Positions 1-12,500 of a DNA stretch of 64,000 bases are shown piece after piece. Position 1 is the first letter of the stretch. Each line of letters begins with the position of its first letter. The DNA comes from Apus apus. Taxonomy: Eukaryota; Chordata; Aves; Apodiformes; Apodidae. Location: positions 806,001 through 870,000 of the forward strand of contig NC_067305.1 in assembly GCF_020740795.1 (NCBI RefSeq), written 5' to 3'. The notes below the pieces were generated by a model. It had not been told where the DNA came from. It did no database searches and saw nothing but the letters and a program-made list of their open reading frames with translations. Both the position numbers and the translations under genes were made by a program.

Positions 1-282
1 CCCAAGGCAGTTCACTCGAGGGGTCTGCAGCCTGCCCTTTGCCTTTCCCACTCTCACAATTTCATGGTTGCTCCAGTCAAGGCTGCCATTGATTATCACG
101 TGCCCAAACAGTCCTTCCTTGGTCATGACTACCAGCCCCAGGAGGGTGTCCAGCTGAGATAGATGGCCTGTCCAGAAAATGTGCTAAGAATCTGTCCCTA
201 ACACCCTTTAGAAACCACCTGGATTTATTATGCCCACTGTGTTGCTCATTCAACAGATAATGCAGCTTGCACTAATAATCAT
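1..282. other. Unrecognised upstream flank
   Basis: No splice-bordered exon, RNA gene or long open frame stands out in this stretch. Its even base composition and stop-rich frames suggest neutral or old repeat-derived DNA. In human the gene upstream of RANBP3 is RFX2, but I cannot identify any RFX2 exon here. Confidence 0.3.
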
Positions 283-365
283 ACAACTCACAGAGTCACA
301 GTTATCAGGGTTGGAAGGGACCTCTGAAGATCACCTAGTCCAACTCCAGATAGTATTGTCTGATG
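283..365 (-). mobile_element. CR1 LINE 3'-end fragment
   Basis: Reads as the antisense of a CR1 3' terminus: an 'agagtcacag' start followed by the typical 'ttggaagggacctctgaagatca' type block and 'agtccaactcc'. It is short, diverged and non-coding. Confidence 0.6.
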
Positions 366-540
366 TACAGAAATGTTCCACCAAACGCTGACAAAGGACA
401 TTCATTTAAAGAAAGGTATCCTGTAATTTTTCTAAATCAGTGCCTTTTGTTTTGCCAGTCCTGCATGGTTTAGATTCACGGTACTCGCAGGAGGGATCAG
501 AGGCCTGGCCCTGGGCTCCTGCTCCACGCTGGTGTGGTAC

Positions 541-1052
541 CACAGAACCACAGACCTTCCAGAGATGGAAGGGACCTCTAGAGATCATCCCGTCCAGCTT
601 CCCCACTAAAACTGGATCTCCTGGAGCACATCACCCAGGACTGCATCCAGGTGCGTTTGGAATATCTCCAGAGAAGGAGACTCCACAAGCTCCACAGCCT
701 GTTCCAGTTCTTTCTCACCCTCATAGTAAATAACTTTTTCCTCATATTTAAATGGAGCTTCCCATGTTCCAGCTTGTGCCTGTTGCCCCTCGTCCTGTCA
801 CTGGGAACTACTGATCAGGGTCTGGCTCCATCGTCCTTGCACCCACCCTTCAGATACTTAGCAGCATTAACAAGGTCTCCCCTCAGCCTTCTCATCTCCA
901 GGCTGAACAGTCCCAGCTCTCTCAGCCTTTCCTCATCAGGGAGATGCTCCAAACCCCAGTCATCTTTGTTGCCCTCCCCTGGACTCTTTCCCTCTCTCTC
1001 TTGAACTGCGGAGCCCAGAACTGGACACAGGTCTCCAGCTGTGGCCCCACCA
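541..1052 (-). mobile_element. CR1 LINE 3' fragment (about 510 bp)
   Basis: On the minus strand this carries the last part of CR1 ORF2 and the short 3' UTR. On the + strand the landmarks in order are 'cacagaaccacag', 'gaagggacctctagagatca', 'ctccagagaaggagactccac', 'cccctcgtcctgtcac', 'gctgaacagtcccagctctc' and 'gagcccagaactggacacag'. The reading frame is broken. Truncation at the element's 5' side is typical of CR1. Confidence 0.88.
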
Positions 1053-1558
1053 GGAATCGTGTGAGGGGTGTGCTCCAATGAGCAGGCACTGGGCGTGCTG
1101 TCCTCATACCGTGCCACCACCTCGGAACAGGGGCAGGACCGAAGTTGTGTGTCTGAGCTGTCGGCCGGGGAGCAGACCCAGCCAGAGCTGTCGGGGCAGC
1201 CCAGGTGCGCTGAACAAAGCCAACAGGGCGCGGGGCACCGTCCAGGGCCCGGAGCGCAGTCACGTCCTGCGGTCTCTGTGCTGTGCACATGACACAGGGT
1301 CCCTTTGCGGCCTGTTTGGAGCAGCGCGGCCAGTTCCGGAGATGATGGAGTCAGAAGTCACGGAGAATGGCAAAGCACTGATCTCGGGGCTAAAGCAGCA
1401 GCCTTCCTGAAACAGAACGGATCTGAATTCTTGTCTGGAGACCAGGCTGGGGGGGACGTGCCCGCGGCTCCCGGGCGGGGCAGCAGCTGAGGGGAGCCTG
1501 TCCCGCCACCCCGTCAGGCAGCGCTGAGCGGGATCAAGGACCGAACGTCTGGGTCCTG
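1053..1558. other. GC-richer unrecognised flank
   Basis: About 500 bp of moderately GC-rich DNA between a CR1 fragment and the microsatellite. Open frames occur on both strands but overlap each other and resemble no family I know, and no convincing splice-bordered exon is visible. It could be old repeat or the outer part of the promoter domain. Confidence 0.3.
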
Positions 1559-3362
1559 CACACTCACACACACGCACACACACTCACTCTCACTCTCACA
1601 CTCACGCACACTCACTCACTCTCACACTCACGCACACTCACACACACTCACACAGACACACACACTCACACACACTCGCACATACACACACTGACACTCA
1701 CATACACACACATGCACACACACACTCATACACACACAGACACTCACTCACACATACACACACTGACATTCACACACACTCACACAGACACACACTCACA
1801 AACGCACACACACTCACACACACACACTGACACTCACATACACACACTCACACTCACGCACACTCACACACACTCACAAAGACACACACACTCACACACA
1901 CACTCTCACACTCTCACTCTCACACTCACGCACACTCACACACACTCACACAGACACACACACTCACACACACACTCACAAACGCACACACACTCACACA
2001 CACACACTGACACTCACATACACACTCACACACACACTCACACTCACATACAAACACACTCACACTCACACACGCACACACACACTCACTCGCACATACA
2101 CACACTGACACTCACATACACATACATGCACACTCACACACACTCATACACACACACAGACACTCACTCACACACACACTCACACTCACATACACACACA
2201 CGCACACTCACACAGACACACACACTCACACACACTCACACACACACTCTCACACTCTCACTCTCACACTCACGCACACTCACACACACTCACACAGACA
2301 CACACACTCACACACACTCACACACACACTCTCACACTCTCACTCTCACACACACACTCACAAACGCACACACACACACTCTCACACTCTCACTCTCACA
2401 CTCACACACACACTCACAAACGCACACACACTCACACACACACTGACACTCACACACTCTCTCATACACACACTCACGCACTCACACAGACACACACACT
2501 CACACACACACTCACACAGACACACACACTCACATACACACACACGCACACACACACTCACACACACTCACGCACACACTCACACACACTCACACAGACA
2601 CTCTCACACTCTCACTCTCACACAGACACACACACTCACACACACTCACACACACACTCTCACACTCTCACTCTCACACTCACACACACACTCACAAACG
2701 CACACACACTCACACACACACTGACACTCACATACACACTCACACACACACTCACACTCACATACACACACACGCACACTCACATACACACACACGCACA
2801 CTCACACAGACACACACACTCACGCACACTCACACACACTCACACAGACACACACACTCACACACACTCACACACACACTCTCACACTCTCACTCTCACA
2901 CTCACACACACACTCACAAACGCACACACACACACTGACACTCACATACACACACTCACACTCACGCACTCACACACTCACACAGACACACACACTCACA
3001 CACTCACACTCACGCACTCACACACACACACACACTCACATACACACACTCACGCACTCACACAGACACACACACACACACTCACACACACTCACACACA
3101 CGCACACACACGCACGCACACAAACGCACACACACTCACACACACACACTCACACACACACACTCACTCACACTCACTCACACACACACACACTCACACA
3201 CACACTCACACACTCACACACACACACACTCACACACACACACACTCACACACACACACTCACACACACACACTCACTCACACTCACTCACACACACACA
3301 CACTCACACACACACTCACACACTCACACACACACACACTCACTCACACTCACTCACACACA
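1559..3362. repeat. Large CA/ACTCAC compound microsatellite
   Basis: About 1.8 kb made almost wholly of CA, CACT and CACTCA units, with scattered variants (CAGACA, CATACA, ACGCAC, AAACGC). Composite blocks recur. The 'ctctcacactctcactctcac' block reappears near 1903, 2246, 2331, 2377, 2591, 2659 and 2878. The 'cacaaacgcacacac' block reappears near 1797, 1977, 2356, 2412, 2692, 2912 and 3118. Such recurrence shows higher-order duplication as well as unit slippage. The last 230 bp, next to the promoter, are more uniform. The alternating purine-pyrimidine tract can adopt Z-DNA. The His/Thr/Ser open frame on + and the Cys/Val frames on - are products of the repeat, not genes. Confidence 0.97.
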
Positions 3363-3446
3363 GACACCCCCCCCATGCCCCCGCCCCCCCCCCCCCCGCA
3401 CCCCGAGGCCCCGCCCCCGCGCCGCCCCCCGCGCGCCGATGACCTG

Positions 3447-3456
3447 GCGCATGCGC
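3447..3456. promoter_or_regulatory. RANBP3: NRF1-type site GCGCATGCGC
   Basis: A perfect 10-bp palindrome matching the core of the nuclear respiratory factor 1 consensus, 70 bp upstream of the RANBP3 ATG. NRF1 sites at this distance are common in CpG-island promoters. Binding is inferred from the sequence only. Confidence 0.7.
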
Positions 3457-3517
3457 ATCCGGGGGGCCGGGGCCGGCGCAGCCGTCCGGCGGCGCGATGC
3501 ATTGTGGGCGCGATTGA

Positions 3518-3534
3518 GGAAGTAAAATGGCGGA
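3518..3534 (+). promoter_or_regulatory. RANBP3: ETS core and YY1-like motif at the RANBP3 start
   Basis: GGAAGT (3518-3523, ETS core) is followed by AAAATGGCGGAC, which resembles the YY1 motif AAnATGGCGGC and contains the start codon. YY1 motifs overlapping the initiator region are a known arrangement in TATA-less genes. The function is inferred. Confidence 0.5.
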
Positions 3535-3548
3535 CCTGGCGAACGAAG
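3527..3548 (+). CDS. RANBP3: RANBP3 coding exon 1
   Basis: Encodes MADLANE plus the first base of a split Glu codon. The donor is G|gtgggt. It opens inside the CpG island, and the purine at -3 of the ATG gives good initiation context. Confidence 0.95.
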
Positions 3549-6500
3549 GTGGGTGGGCAGGGGCGGCGGGACCGGCTCCTGGCGCCGCGGGGCCGCTCCC
3601 GGCCTCGGCCCCGCCGGCCGTTCTCAAAGGCGCACCGGGGCGCGGGGTCCCCGTCGGGAGCGCTCCCTCCGCGCGGCCTCCCCGTGCCCCGGCCCCTCTG
3701 GGGCGAGCGGCCGGACAAAGGAGCGCCCGGCCGGGCCGCCCGCTCCCCGCGCCCGCTCTGCCCGGCGGGGCCGCTGCGGGGCCGGGCGCGGCGGCCTGCG
3801 GGTGCCTCCCGCGGGCGGCGGTCCGTGCTGCCGCCGGCCCCGCCGCGGAACGGGCCCGAGGGGAGGTTGGATCCGCTTCCCACCCATCCCGGTCGAGTTG
3901 CTTCTTGGGGTCATTGTCAGCACCTTTCCTGAGCTTCAACTCGTGTTGATCCCTTAGTAAGACAGTAATTGAGGTGGTTATGTAAAACTAGGTGAGGTAT
4001 TATTTTTGGAATTATTTTTGTAAGCAGAAAACCTCTGAGGTAAAGAAACGGTGTTTTCATTTTTCTCCGAAGAGGCTTAGGAAAACTTGGGCTGCACCAC
4101 TGTAGGATTTGGGTGTTCTGGTCTGAGGTGATGTTGTTTAAGTGATGATGAGCATCAACAGTTTGAGAATGACTGACTTCCCTCAAAGTCTCTGCAAAGC
4201 CAGCTTTTCCCCTGGTTGTCTCTGTTTCTGCTCATTCTCCACTAATGAAAGAGGGAGGGAAATGCCTGGAAGGGGGTGAATGGAAGGTGTGAGGCCCCTT
4301 CTTTCCAAGTTGTTTGTTGTGTTTGAACTCTGTACCAGGGCAATTACAGTTCTGATCTTAACATTAAACAGTAGGTATCAGACATCTCTTGTAGGTGTAG
4401 CTTTTGAAGATGAAGTATACAAGCAGCTAACCACATAATTGCGCTTAGTTTATTTGACAAATGCTGGGATGCAGCATGTCTTGTGCTGCTGGCTCCCAAA
4501 CTCAGGATGAGCTGTTAGTGCCCAGAGTGGCAAAATAAGTGATCCCGGGGATAGTAATAAATAGTCAAGTGTGTAATGACTGTTTTTGAGAAACTAAATG
4601 ATATTATGTAAATCCTGTCATTCTGTTTACCTTGTAATAGATTTTGACAGTTTATTATTTTCTTTTACAACTATAAGTTTGGAAATGGTTACTTTAATTG
4701 TGCAAACCCCTCACTTTACCTGCCTGTTCTAGTGGGAAACAGTAAGCTCAAGGGGAAGGAGAGCCAAGTTCTAGCTAGAACTGAATCTTGCCAGGGGTGT
4801 AAGGAGCAATAAGAAAAGTTTCTATGGGTATGTTTGGGCTAAAAGGACAACCGAGGAAAATGTAGGTCCTCTCCTGAAGGAAATGGGAGACTTAGTTGTG
4901 CAAGATATTGAGGAGTCTGAGATTCTCTTCTTTGCATCAGTCTTCTCTGGCTAGTGCTCCAGCCTCATCACAAAGGCCACAGCAGGAGACAGCAGGGACT
5001 GGGAGAAGAAAGCACCCCACTGTAGGAGAAGAACAGGTTTGTCACCATCTAAAGAGCCGGAAGGTGCATAAGTCTGTGTGACCTGATGAGGTCCATCCAT
5101 GGATCCTGAAGGAGTTGGTGGATGCAGTTGCTGAGCCTTGGTCCACCATATCTGAGAGGTCATGGTTGTTTGGTGAAGTTCCCACCAATTGGGTAAAAGG
5201 TCACATAGCCCCTGTTTTTAGAAAAGGGAAGAAGGGAGACCCAGGCAACTACAGGCTGGTCAGTCTCACCTCTGTGCCCAGAAGGTCATGGAATAGATCT
5301 TTCTGGAAACTCTACTAAAGCACGTGGAAAGCAGGGAGGTGATTGGTGACAGCCAGCATGGCTTCACTAAGGGCAAGTTGTGCCTGACCAATTGGGTGGC
5401 CTTCTGTGACAAGGCTACAGAGATGGTGGATGGTGACAGCAACTGATGTCATCTACCTGGATTTGTGCAAGATATTTGACGCTGTCCCACGTGACATCCT
5501 GGTCTCCAAACTGATGAGACATGGATTAGACAGATGGACCACTCAGTGGATCAGAAATAGGCTGGATGGCTGCACCCAGAGAGTTGTGGTCAATGGTTCA
5601 TTGTCCAGATGGAGGCAAGTGATGAGTGGTGGTACCTCGGGGGTCAGTGTTGGGACCAGTGCTGGACCAGTCTCTTTGTTGGAGACATGGACAGCGGGAT
5701 TGAGTGTCTCCTCATCAACTTTACTGACAACACCAAGTGTGTGGTGTGGTTGACACTCTAGAAGGAAGGGATGCCATCCAGAGGGATCTGGACAGGCTGG
5801 GGAGGTGAGCCAGTGCCAATCTCATGAAGTTCAACAAGGCCAAGTGCAAGGTCCTGCCCCTGGGTTGCTGCAACCCCAGGCACAAATCCAGGCTGGGGGG
5901 AGAATGGCTGGAGAGCAGCCCTGAGGAGAAGGACTTGGGGGTGGGAGGAGATGAGAAGCTAGACATGAGCCACCAGTGAGCACTGGAGCCCAGAGGAGCA
6001 ATTGTGTCGTGGGCTGCATCACAAGAAGTGTGGCCAGCAGGGCCAGGGAGGGGATTCTGCCCCTCTGCTCTGGTGAGACCCCACCTGGAGTGCTGTGTAG
6101 AGCTCTGGAGCCCTCAGCACAGGAGACATGGAACTGCTGGAGAGAGTCCAGAGAAGGGCCACAAAAAAGATCTGAGGGCTGGAGCATCTCTCATATGAAG
6201 ACAGGCTGAGAGAGTTGGGGTGTTCAGCCTGGAGAAGAGAAGGCTCCAGGGAGACCTTAGAGCACCTTCCAGTGCCTGAAGGGGCTACAGGAAAGCTGGG
6301 AAGGGGCTTTTCACCAGAGAGGGCAGTGACAGGACCAGGGGTAATCATTTTACACTGAGAGAGGGGAAATTTAGGTCATACATCAGGAAGAAATTCTTTA
6401 CCATGAGGGTAGTAAGGTGCTGGAACAGGTTGCCCAGGGAGGTTGTGGCTGCCCCCTCCCTGAAGGTGTTGAAGGGCAGGTTGGATGGGGCGTATGCAGC

Positions 6501-9500
6501 CTGGTCTGGTGGGAGATGTCCCTGCTCATGGCAGGGAGGCTGGAACCTGATGATCCTTATGGTCCCTTCCAGCCTTAATATTCCGTGATTGTATGAATTC
6601 CAAGTTACTGATGTTTATTACATCATTTGATGCTGACTTGTCTTGTGTTGCCACCCATACCTCTGTATTTCCTCAGAATTATGTAGACTGTTGGGGTGGA
6701 GTCAGGGGGAAGTGTGGTGCAGTCCTTGTTTTTTCATCTGATCTTCCTTCTCTTTGTTTTTTTTTTCTCTTCAAACCCTTTCCTGATTCCAGTGACTTCC
6801 CTCACCTGCTAGTCTCTTTAGTCTGTACTTGCATATCCTTCCAGAGTTGCCATCTTCGTACTTCCCTCTTCTGTTTCTTCTTGCAGTCAGAATGTAATAT
6901 AATCTCTCATAAGATTAAGCAAGATCATCTTGCTTCTGAGCTATTGTCTTTGTTCATTCCTACATCATTAGCTGCATTGCCTGATGTTAGTTTTCTCTCC
7001 TTCAGTTCCATTTTTGAGGTGTCAGTTCTTTGTACACCAGTATGAATCCTGCATGCTTTGTGGAACTGGCATCCTGCTGAAAGGGAATTCCGTGGTCTTT
7101 CTCCTTGCCTTGTTTGCTGTCTCTGACGTGGCAATGATGTTCTCAGGTGACTTTGCTTCTCCTCATTCTTAAATACATCAATCTGTTTTATTTTTCCAGT
7201 TCTGTAGGTGAATGTTGATTTCCTTATGCCCAGGGACTTTCATTCAAATACATGAACTGACTGGTTTGGTTTGATAATACTTTGATCTTCTATTTCATAT
7301 CGATCTTCTCTTGTTTGAAGTATTCGATAGCTCAATGTTCATGTTCACAAGCCTGGTGTAATTAAAGCTCTTAAATATTCCTTGATCTAGATTGATCTGT
7401 GCAGCAGTGCTGTCTCAATCATACTACTTTGGGAGGTGTGAAGCTAATTATTCTTGGACACATAGTAGACACAAGTACCTAGAAAGTCATTCTCACAGAT
7501 TGTTTTTGCTTTTCCTGTTTGAACAGTAGCTTTTCATGCCTGTTCATGCAAGTGAAACTCTAATTAGACTTTTTACCCATTTGATTACTGCAACAAGCCT
7601 CCTTCTGGCCTTGAAAAATGCTGGTTTGTTCTGTCTTTGTCCTTTCATCTTACTGATGCAAAGTTCTTTTAACCTTTTGCTTTTACAATGGCACTCCTTG
7701 TTTCAGATAATTCATTGTCATTTCCTTTGCCAACAATGTATTATTTCTAGATTCTGATGTCTCTCTTAGTCTGTTGTTCGTCTTAAATCACCACTGAGGT
7801 GTCAGTGCTGCCTCTAAGTAACCATCTACCAATGTTCTTTAAGCCTTCAGACTGTTTTACTGGATGATTTTCTGGGATGCATTTCTTCAAAGTTAGAATC
7901 GTCAAGGTTGGAAAAGACCTTCAAGATCATCAAGTCCAACCATCCACCCTACAACCCCTAGGCACTAAAACAAGCATTACAAGCATTCTGTCTAATATTC
8001 TAGTAACTGCTTCATTTACTACACTATAACAATTCCTTTAATTTTTTCCATTCACTTGTCTTTCCTTTTTCTCTAGTGAGTTGGTGAAACTGAGCACTTG
8101 CCTCTCTGTAGTGATCTGATGAACAAGCTGTGTCATGGCAGAAGAAGGTTGTTGCATTAAGGGATTGCAGAGAAGCAGGGTGAAGGATGATGTGGTTCAA
8201 GTGCCACTTCTTGGAGAAGTTTGTACTGTGAAGTTTCCTAGAAATAGATCCAGATCAAGAGAGATGAGCTGCTAAGTGTGGAGCTAATGAAGAGAAAGGG
8301 AGAGTAACTTCTTCCTGGCTGTATGTAGTTGGATCAGATTTGTCACAAAGATTTAGTGATATTGTGATAAAGGCTTTGGGGGCTGTCATTGTGAGAAATT
8401 TGATAATTGAAAACCAGGATTTTGGAATGGTAGGCACTGCTGTTACTGCTAATAAAAGTAGTATAAAGTAGTTACTGAATGGTATTAGGAATTTTCTCTG
8501 AGATATTCAACATGATGTTCTTTGGTGTTCTAAGTGGATCACGTCTTAAAACTGACACATTGCACATGTGGCAGTGAGGTATCCTAGAGAACCAGACAAC
8601 TTCCTGCCAGGGATATATTCATGTAAATCTGAATGCTTTTCTCATTAACCTACTGTTACATACAAACAAACCACTACTCATGTATTAACTTGCTTCTGAA
8701 GCCACTCTTCAGATGACAGGATCTCCTTGTGTTGAGAATTAATTGGTTGATCACCTTTCAGCCATTGAAAAGTTACAATTGCTTCTCAGGGCTTTCTTCA
8801 TGCTTCCCTTTCTGGAGGTACCTACATCATCTGTGTTTGCAAACTCCCTTCTTATATACCAGAACAAATTTATTTTGCTTTCTGAAATTACTAAGCATAG
8901 AGTTTCTGATCATAACAAGTTTACTGTGTATCATAGAATCACAGGATGGTTTGGGTTGGAAGGGACCATGGGCAGGGGCACCTTTTGTGAGACCAGGTTG
9001 CTCCAAGCCCCATCCAACCTGCCGTTCAACACTGCCAGGGATGGGGCAGTCACAGCTTCTCTGGGCAACCTGGGCTAGTGTCTTACCACCCTTACAGTGA
9101 AGAGGTGTTTCCTAATGTCTCACCTAACTCTCCCCTCTTCCAGTTTTGAGCTGTTACCCCTTGTCCTCTCGCTAACCTGCCTGTTTAAAAAGTTGCACCA
9201 CAGCTTTCTTGTAGGTCCCCTTTAGGTACTGGAAGGCCTCTAGAAGGTGTCCCCAGAGCCTTCTCTTCAGGCTGAACAATGTTCTTGGCATGTCTTACTA
9301 GGAGAGGTTCTCCAGCTCTTGGATCATCTTTGTGGCCCTCCTCTGGGGGAAGTAATAACTGCCTTAAACTTACAGAAGAATCCACAAGTTTCTTTCAGTG
9401 TAGAAGGATCATTCCTCTGCTGGAATTGTATGATGCTGACATTGCTTCTCTGCTGGTTCTGGTTGTTTTTTTTCCCCCCCTTGTCTTACAGTAGCTTTTG

Positions 9501-12500
9501 GAGAGAGGAAGGTCTATTGTTCCTTTGAGAGGAAAAGCTGGAATCCCTGATGTTTGTTGACCCTATAGACAAGATCTCTTTATCCCGTGCTGATTTACTT
9601 CAGAGAAGCTAGTGGGCACAAAGTTAGACTGAGTGGTTTGGGTTGTTGTTTGGTTGGTTGTTTTTTTTTTTTAAATGTCCTAATAATTCATACCCAAATG
9701 TTATAAAATACTATTTTATTCACAAAATATAACTGTGTACTTGAATAATGGTTGCTAACACTTTTGTGTTATAAATATTGGCAAAGTTGTTGGGCTGCTT
9801 CATTATTTTCTTCTTCCTGTCACGTGAAAATAAGCTGCTGTTTTCTATTTCTGACAGTTTTGCTTTATGTGAAGTACCTGAGCTGAAATAGTATAATTAC
9901 CTAATGCAGAGGGCAGCTTAGTTCTGTTAATTCTACAAGGCCTTTAGAAATGAAGTAACATGTGCTCTGGAAACACAGAAGGTTTGTGCTTTAGATATGA
10001 TGTATAGAATTTTTATTTCTTCTTAAATCTGTCAGTGGCATTCTACTTTCCTGTGCCAGCCATGGAAGTACTGTTTGGAAGTAGCCTGCTTGCTCGTGCT
10101 GTAGGAATTGCATAATCACAGAGTGGTCAGGATTTGAAGGGACCTCTGAAGATCATGATAGTCCAACTGGCCTGCTAGAGCAGGGTCACCTGCAGTAGAT
10201 TCCACAGGAACATGTCTAGATGGATTTTAAACTCTCCAGAGAAGGAGACTCCACAACTTCCCTGGGCAGCCTGTCCCAGGGCTCTGTTACCCTCACAGTA
10301 AAGAAGTTTTCCCTTATGTTTAACTTGAGCCTCCTGTGCTTCAGCTTGTGCCCATTGCCCCTTGTCCTGTCACTGAACACAGCAAAACAGAGAGTGGTCC
10401 CATCCTCCTGACACCCCCTTTAGATATTTATAAGATCCCCCTCAGTCTCCCTGCTCAGGAGACAAAAAAAATAAGGGGTTTGAAGGTGAATGAGAACATT
10501 GGATGTTTTGCCTCATAGAAAACAACTTATCACAGTTGTGAAAATGAGGCAGAAGAATCTTTTTTTCTGATGTCAATATGTTCACTTGTAAATGATCCAG
10601 TCATTTTTCCTGTACTCTCTGACATGTATGATTGGACTTTGCTTGTGGGATCTTATTTGGGTATCAGGTGTTGGTGTGGTTGCTTGCGCGTTGCTTTCAG
10701 TCTGTTTGTAGCTGTTGGAAGAGAGAAGAGTCTTATTTTGTTATCAGTACCTTGAGAATTTTATGATGCTTCAAACTCCATATATCTCTCAAGATGTGTT
10801 TTTAGCATGGTTATCCTGCTCTTAATAGTATTAAATAGAACTTAAATAGTATTAAAGTGAAAAAAACATTTTTGCAGCTGGAGCTGTTCAAATAAGCATA
10901 ACTAAACTTAACTTTGAACTTAAATGGTTCTTGACCCTCATAAACCTTTTGCAGGAAATAAAGTACCACTGAATATTATTTGAGAGTTAACAACCTAATT
11001 GTTCTTTTTTTAATACTTTCATTGCTCATGATGCACTTATTTTCTCAGGTGATGTATTATAATGAGTTAAAGTCACAGCAGTTGTTTTCAGCTTGGATGC
11101 CCTTAGTGTTGAAGATTGCTTCTTCAGATCCAAGCAAGGACTTGGTTGCCTGAAAGTTTCTCAGTGTTGTTTTTTTTCTGCCTCTTGCCTAGGTTTCCAT
11201 GTAGTCAGGCACTATTGCACTTAGAAATGTCATTTGGAGTAAATTCTGAAAGAAAATGTTTGAAACGGTGTAGTTTGTAGCTTTAAAAATAAATTATCTT
11301 CACTATAGCAGGTCCAGTGAGGACTTGAGGGTTGTTCCATGACACAGGGCCTGAGTTCCTTCTAAAAATAAAGATTATTTTGAGTCACCAAGATAGTTGG
11401 TGATCTTTGAGGAGAGACTGGAGGAACTGGGCTTCTTTAGTCTAGAGAAGAGAAGGCTTTTGAGGGGCACATTTGGAGCTTTGCAGGATTTCTGAGGAGG
11501 TGTTTGAAAAGGCAGAGCCAGGCCCATCACAGTGGTGTGTGTGTTGGAGGATGAAAGACAAAAGGCAGAACAAGGTGTTCAAACTGAATATAGGTAAAGG
11601 ATATATATATATTTTTTTTTTTTCACCATGAGGTCACTGAAGCAGTGGAAAAGATTACCCTGGGAGGTCTGCTTAGCCTCCAGCCTTCAAGGTTAAGGCT
11701 GCACTGGATAACCCGATTAACCTGCTCTGACTTCACAACTGACCTTACTTGGAGCAGGAAGTGGGACTAGAGATCTCCTGTGGTCCCTTTCAACCTGGAT
11801 TATCCTGTGCAGACACAGTGGTCTCAGTGGCAAAGGAGAAGGATGTTTTCTTGGCCTTCATGACTAGTTTGGCATAGGATTTACTCTCTAAGCCTAATAA
11901 CTGTATAAAGAAATGCTGTTCTGCAATGTACCAGGTTGGCTTTTTTGCCCCCATTTTGTGCAGTTTTACCTTGTCTTGTCTTTTCACTTACATGACCTTC
12001 AGCTGTGGATTCAAAAGGGACATGGTGTTGCATCCATGCACTCAAGATACCTGTTGGGTTTTTCAGTAATGAATCATTTAATGCTGCAGTGAGAATGTAA
12101 ACCTTTATATTGCAAAAATAACTATTGAGGCCCCTAGGGATGCCGCCAACTGCTATGGTTGCATTGGTGAGAACTGATGGAGAGGTAAAACAAAGCCAGG
12201 GTTTATCTAGTTGCAGGAAACATGGTTGACATCAGAGTTAGTAGAGCTGCAAATATAAAAATAGTTGTGCATCTGACTTAAAAAAATCTCACAGTAAATA
12301 GTATGTATGACTTCAAGATGATGCCTCTGCCTGAGCCACTGAGAGTATTTTCAGTTTGTGTTTTGGTTTCCATGGCTCACAAAGAAAGTGGAGTAGGTAT
12401 AATAGTACATACATTTTTCTGACAGCACATAGGGCATATATTGATAGTTAATGACTTGACAATTGAGTGTGTTAAAGGAATTTAGCCCATGAATGCCAAC

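Larger units (their letters stand above)
3363..3900 (+). promoter_or_regulatory. RANBP3: RANBP3 CpG-island promoter
   Basis: Base composition changes abruptly from the CA repeat to very GC- and CpG-rich DNA covering the start codon and the beginning of intron 1, with no TATA box. The island starts with C-runs (3369-3397). Closer to the ATG are a palindromic NRF1-type site, an ETS core and a YY1-like motif at the start codon. The transcription start probably lies within about 130 bp of the ATG. This is the usual form of a ubiquitously expressed gene's promoter. Confidence 0.85.

Noticed and set aside
1712-2446. 244-codon His/Thr/Ser frame, with Cys/Val-rich frames on the opposite strand
   Set aside because: Pure translation of the CA/ACTCAC microsatellite; no unique coding sequence at either end.
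1559-3362. Regularly repeated units considered as a CRISPR array
   Set aside because: Units are 2-6 bp with no unique spacers, in a vertebrate genome. It is a microsatellite.
3340-3957. Several long GC-rich frames on both strands around RANBP3 exon 1
   Set aside because: CpG-island composition suppresses stops. Only the 22 coding bases at 3527-3548 are supported by splicing and homology.
4130-4180. C/D-box-like TGATGATGA and CTGA motifs as an intronic snoRNA
   Set aside because: The boxes are only about 30 bp apart, there is no terminal stem and no internal C'/D' pair.
5406-5753. Reverse-transcriptase-like frame as a possible independent gene or retron
   Set aside because: It is part of a degenerate CR1 LINE continuing to a CR1 3' tail at 6596, with the catalytic box mutated and frames broken.
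6593-7045. 150-codon + strand frame rich in Phe, Ser and Leu
   Set aside because: It starts at the end of a CR1 tail, lies in pyrimidine-rich intron, and has no domain, splice logic or similarity.
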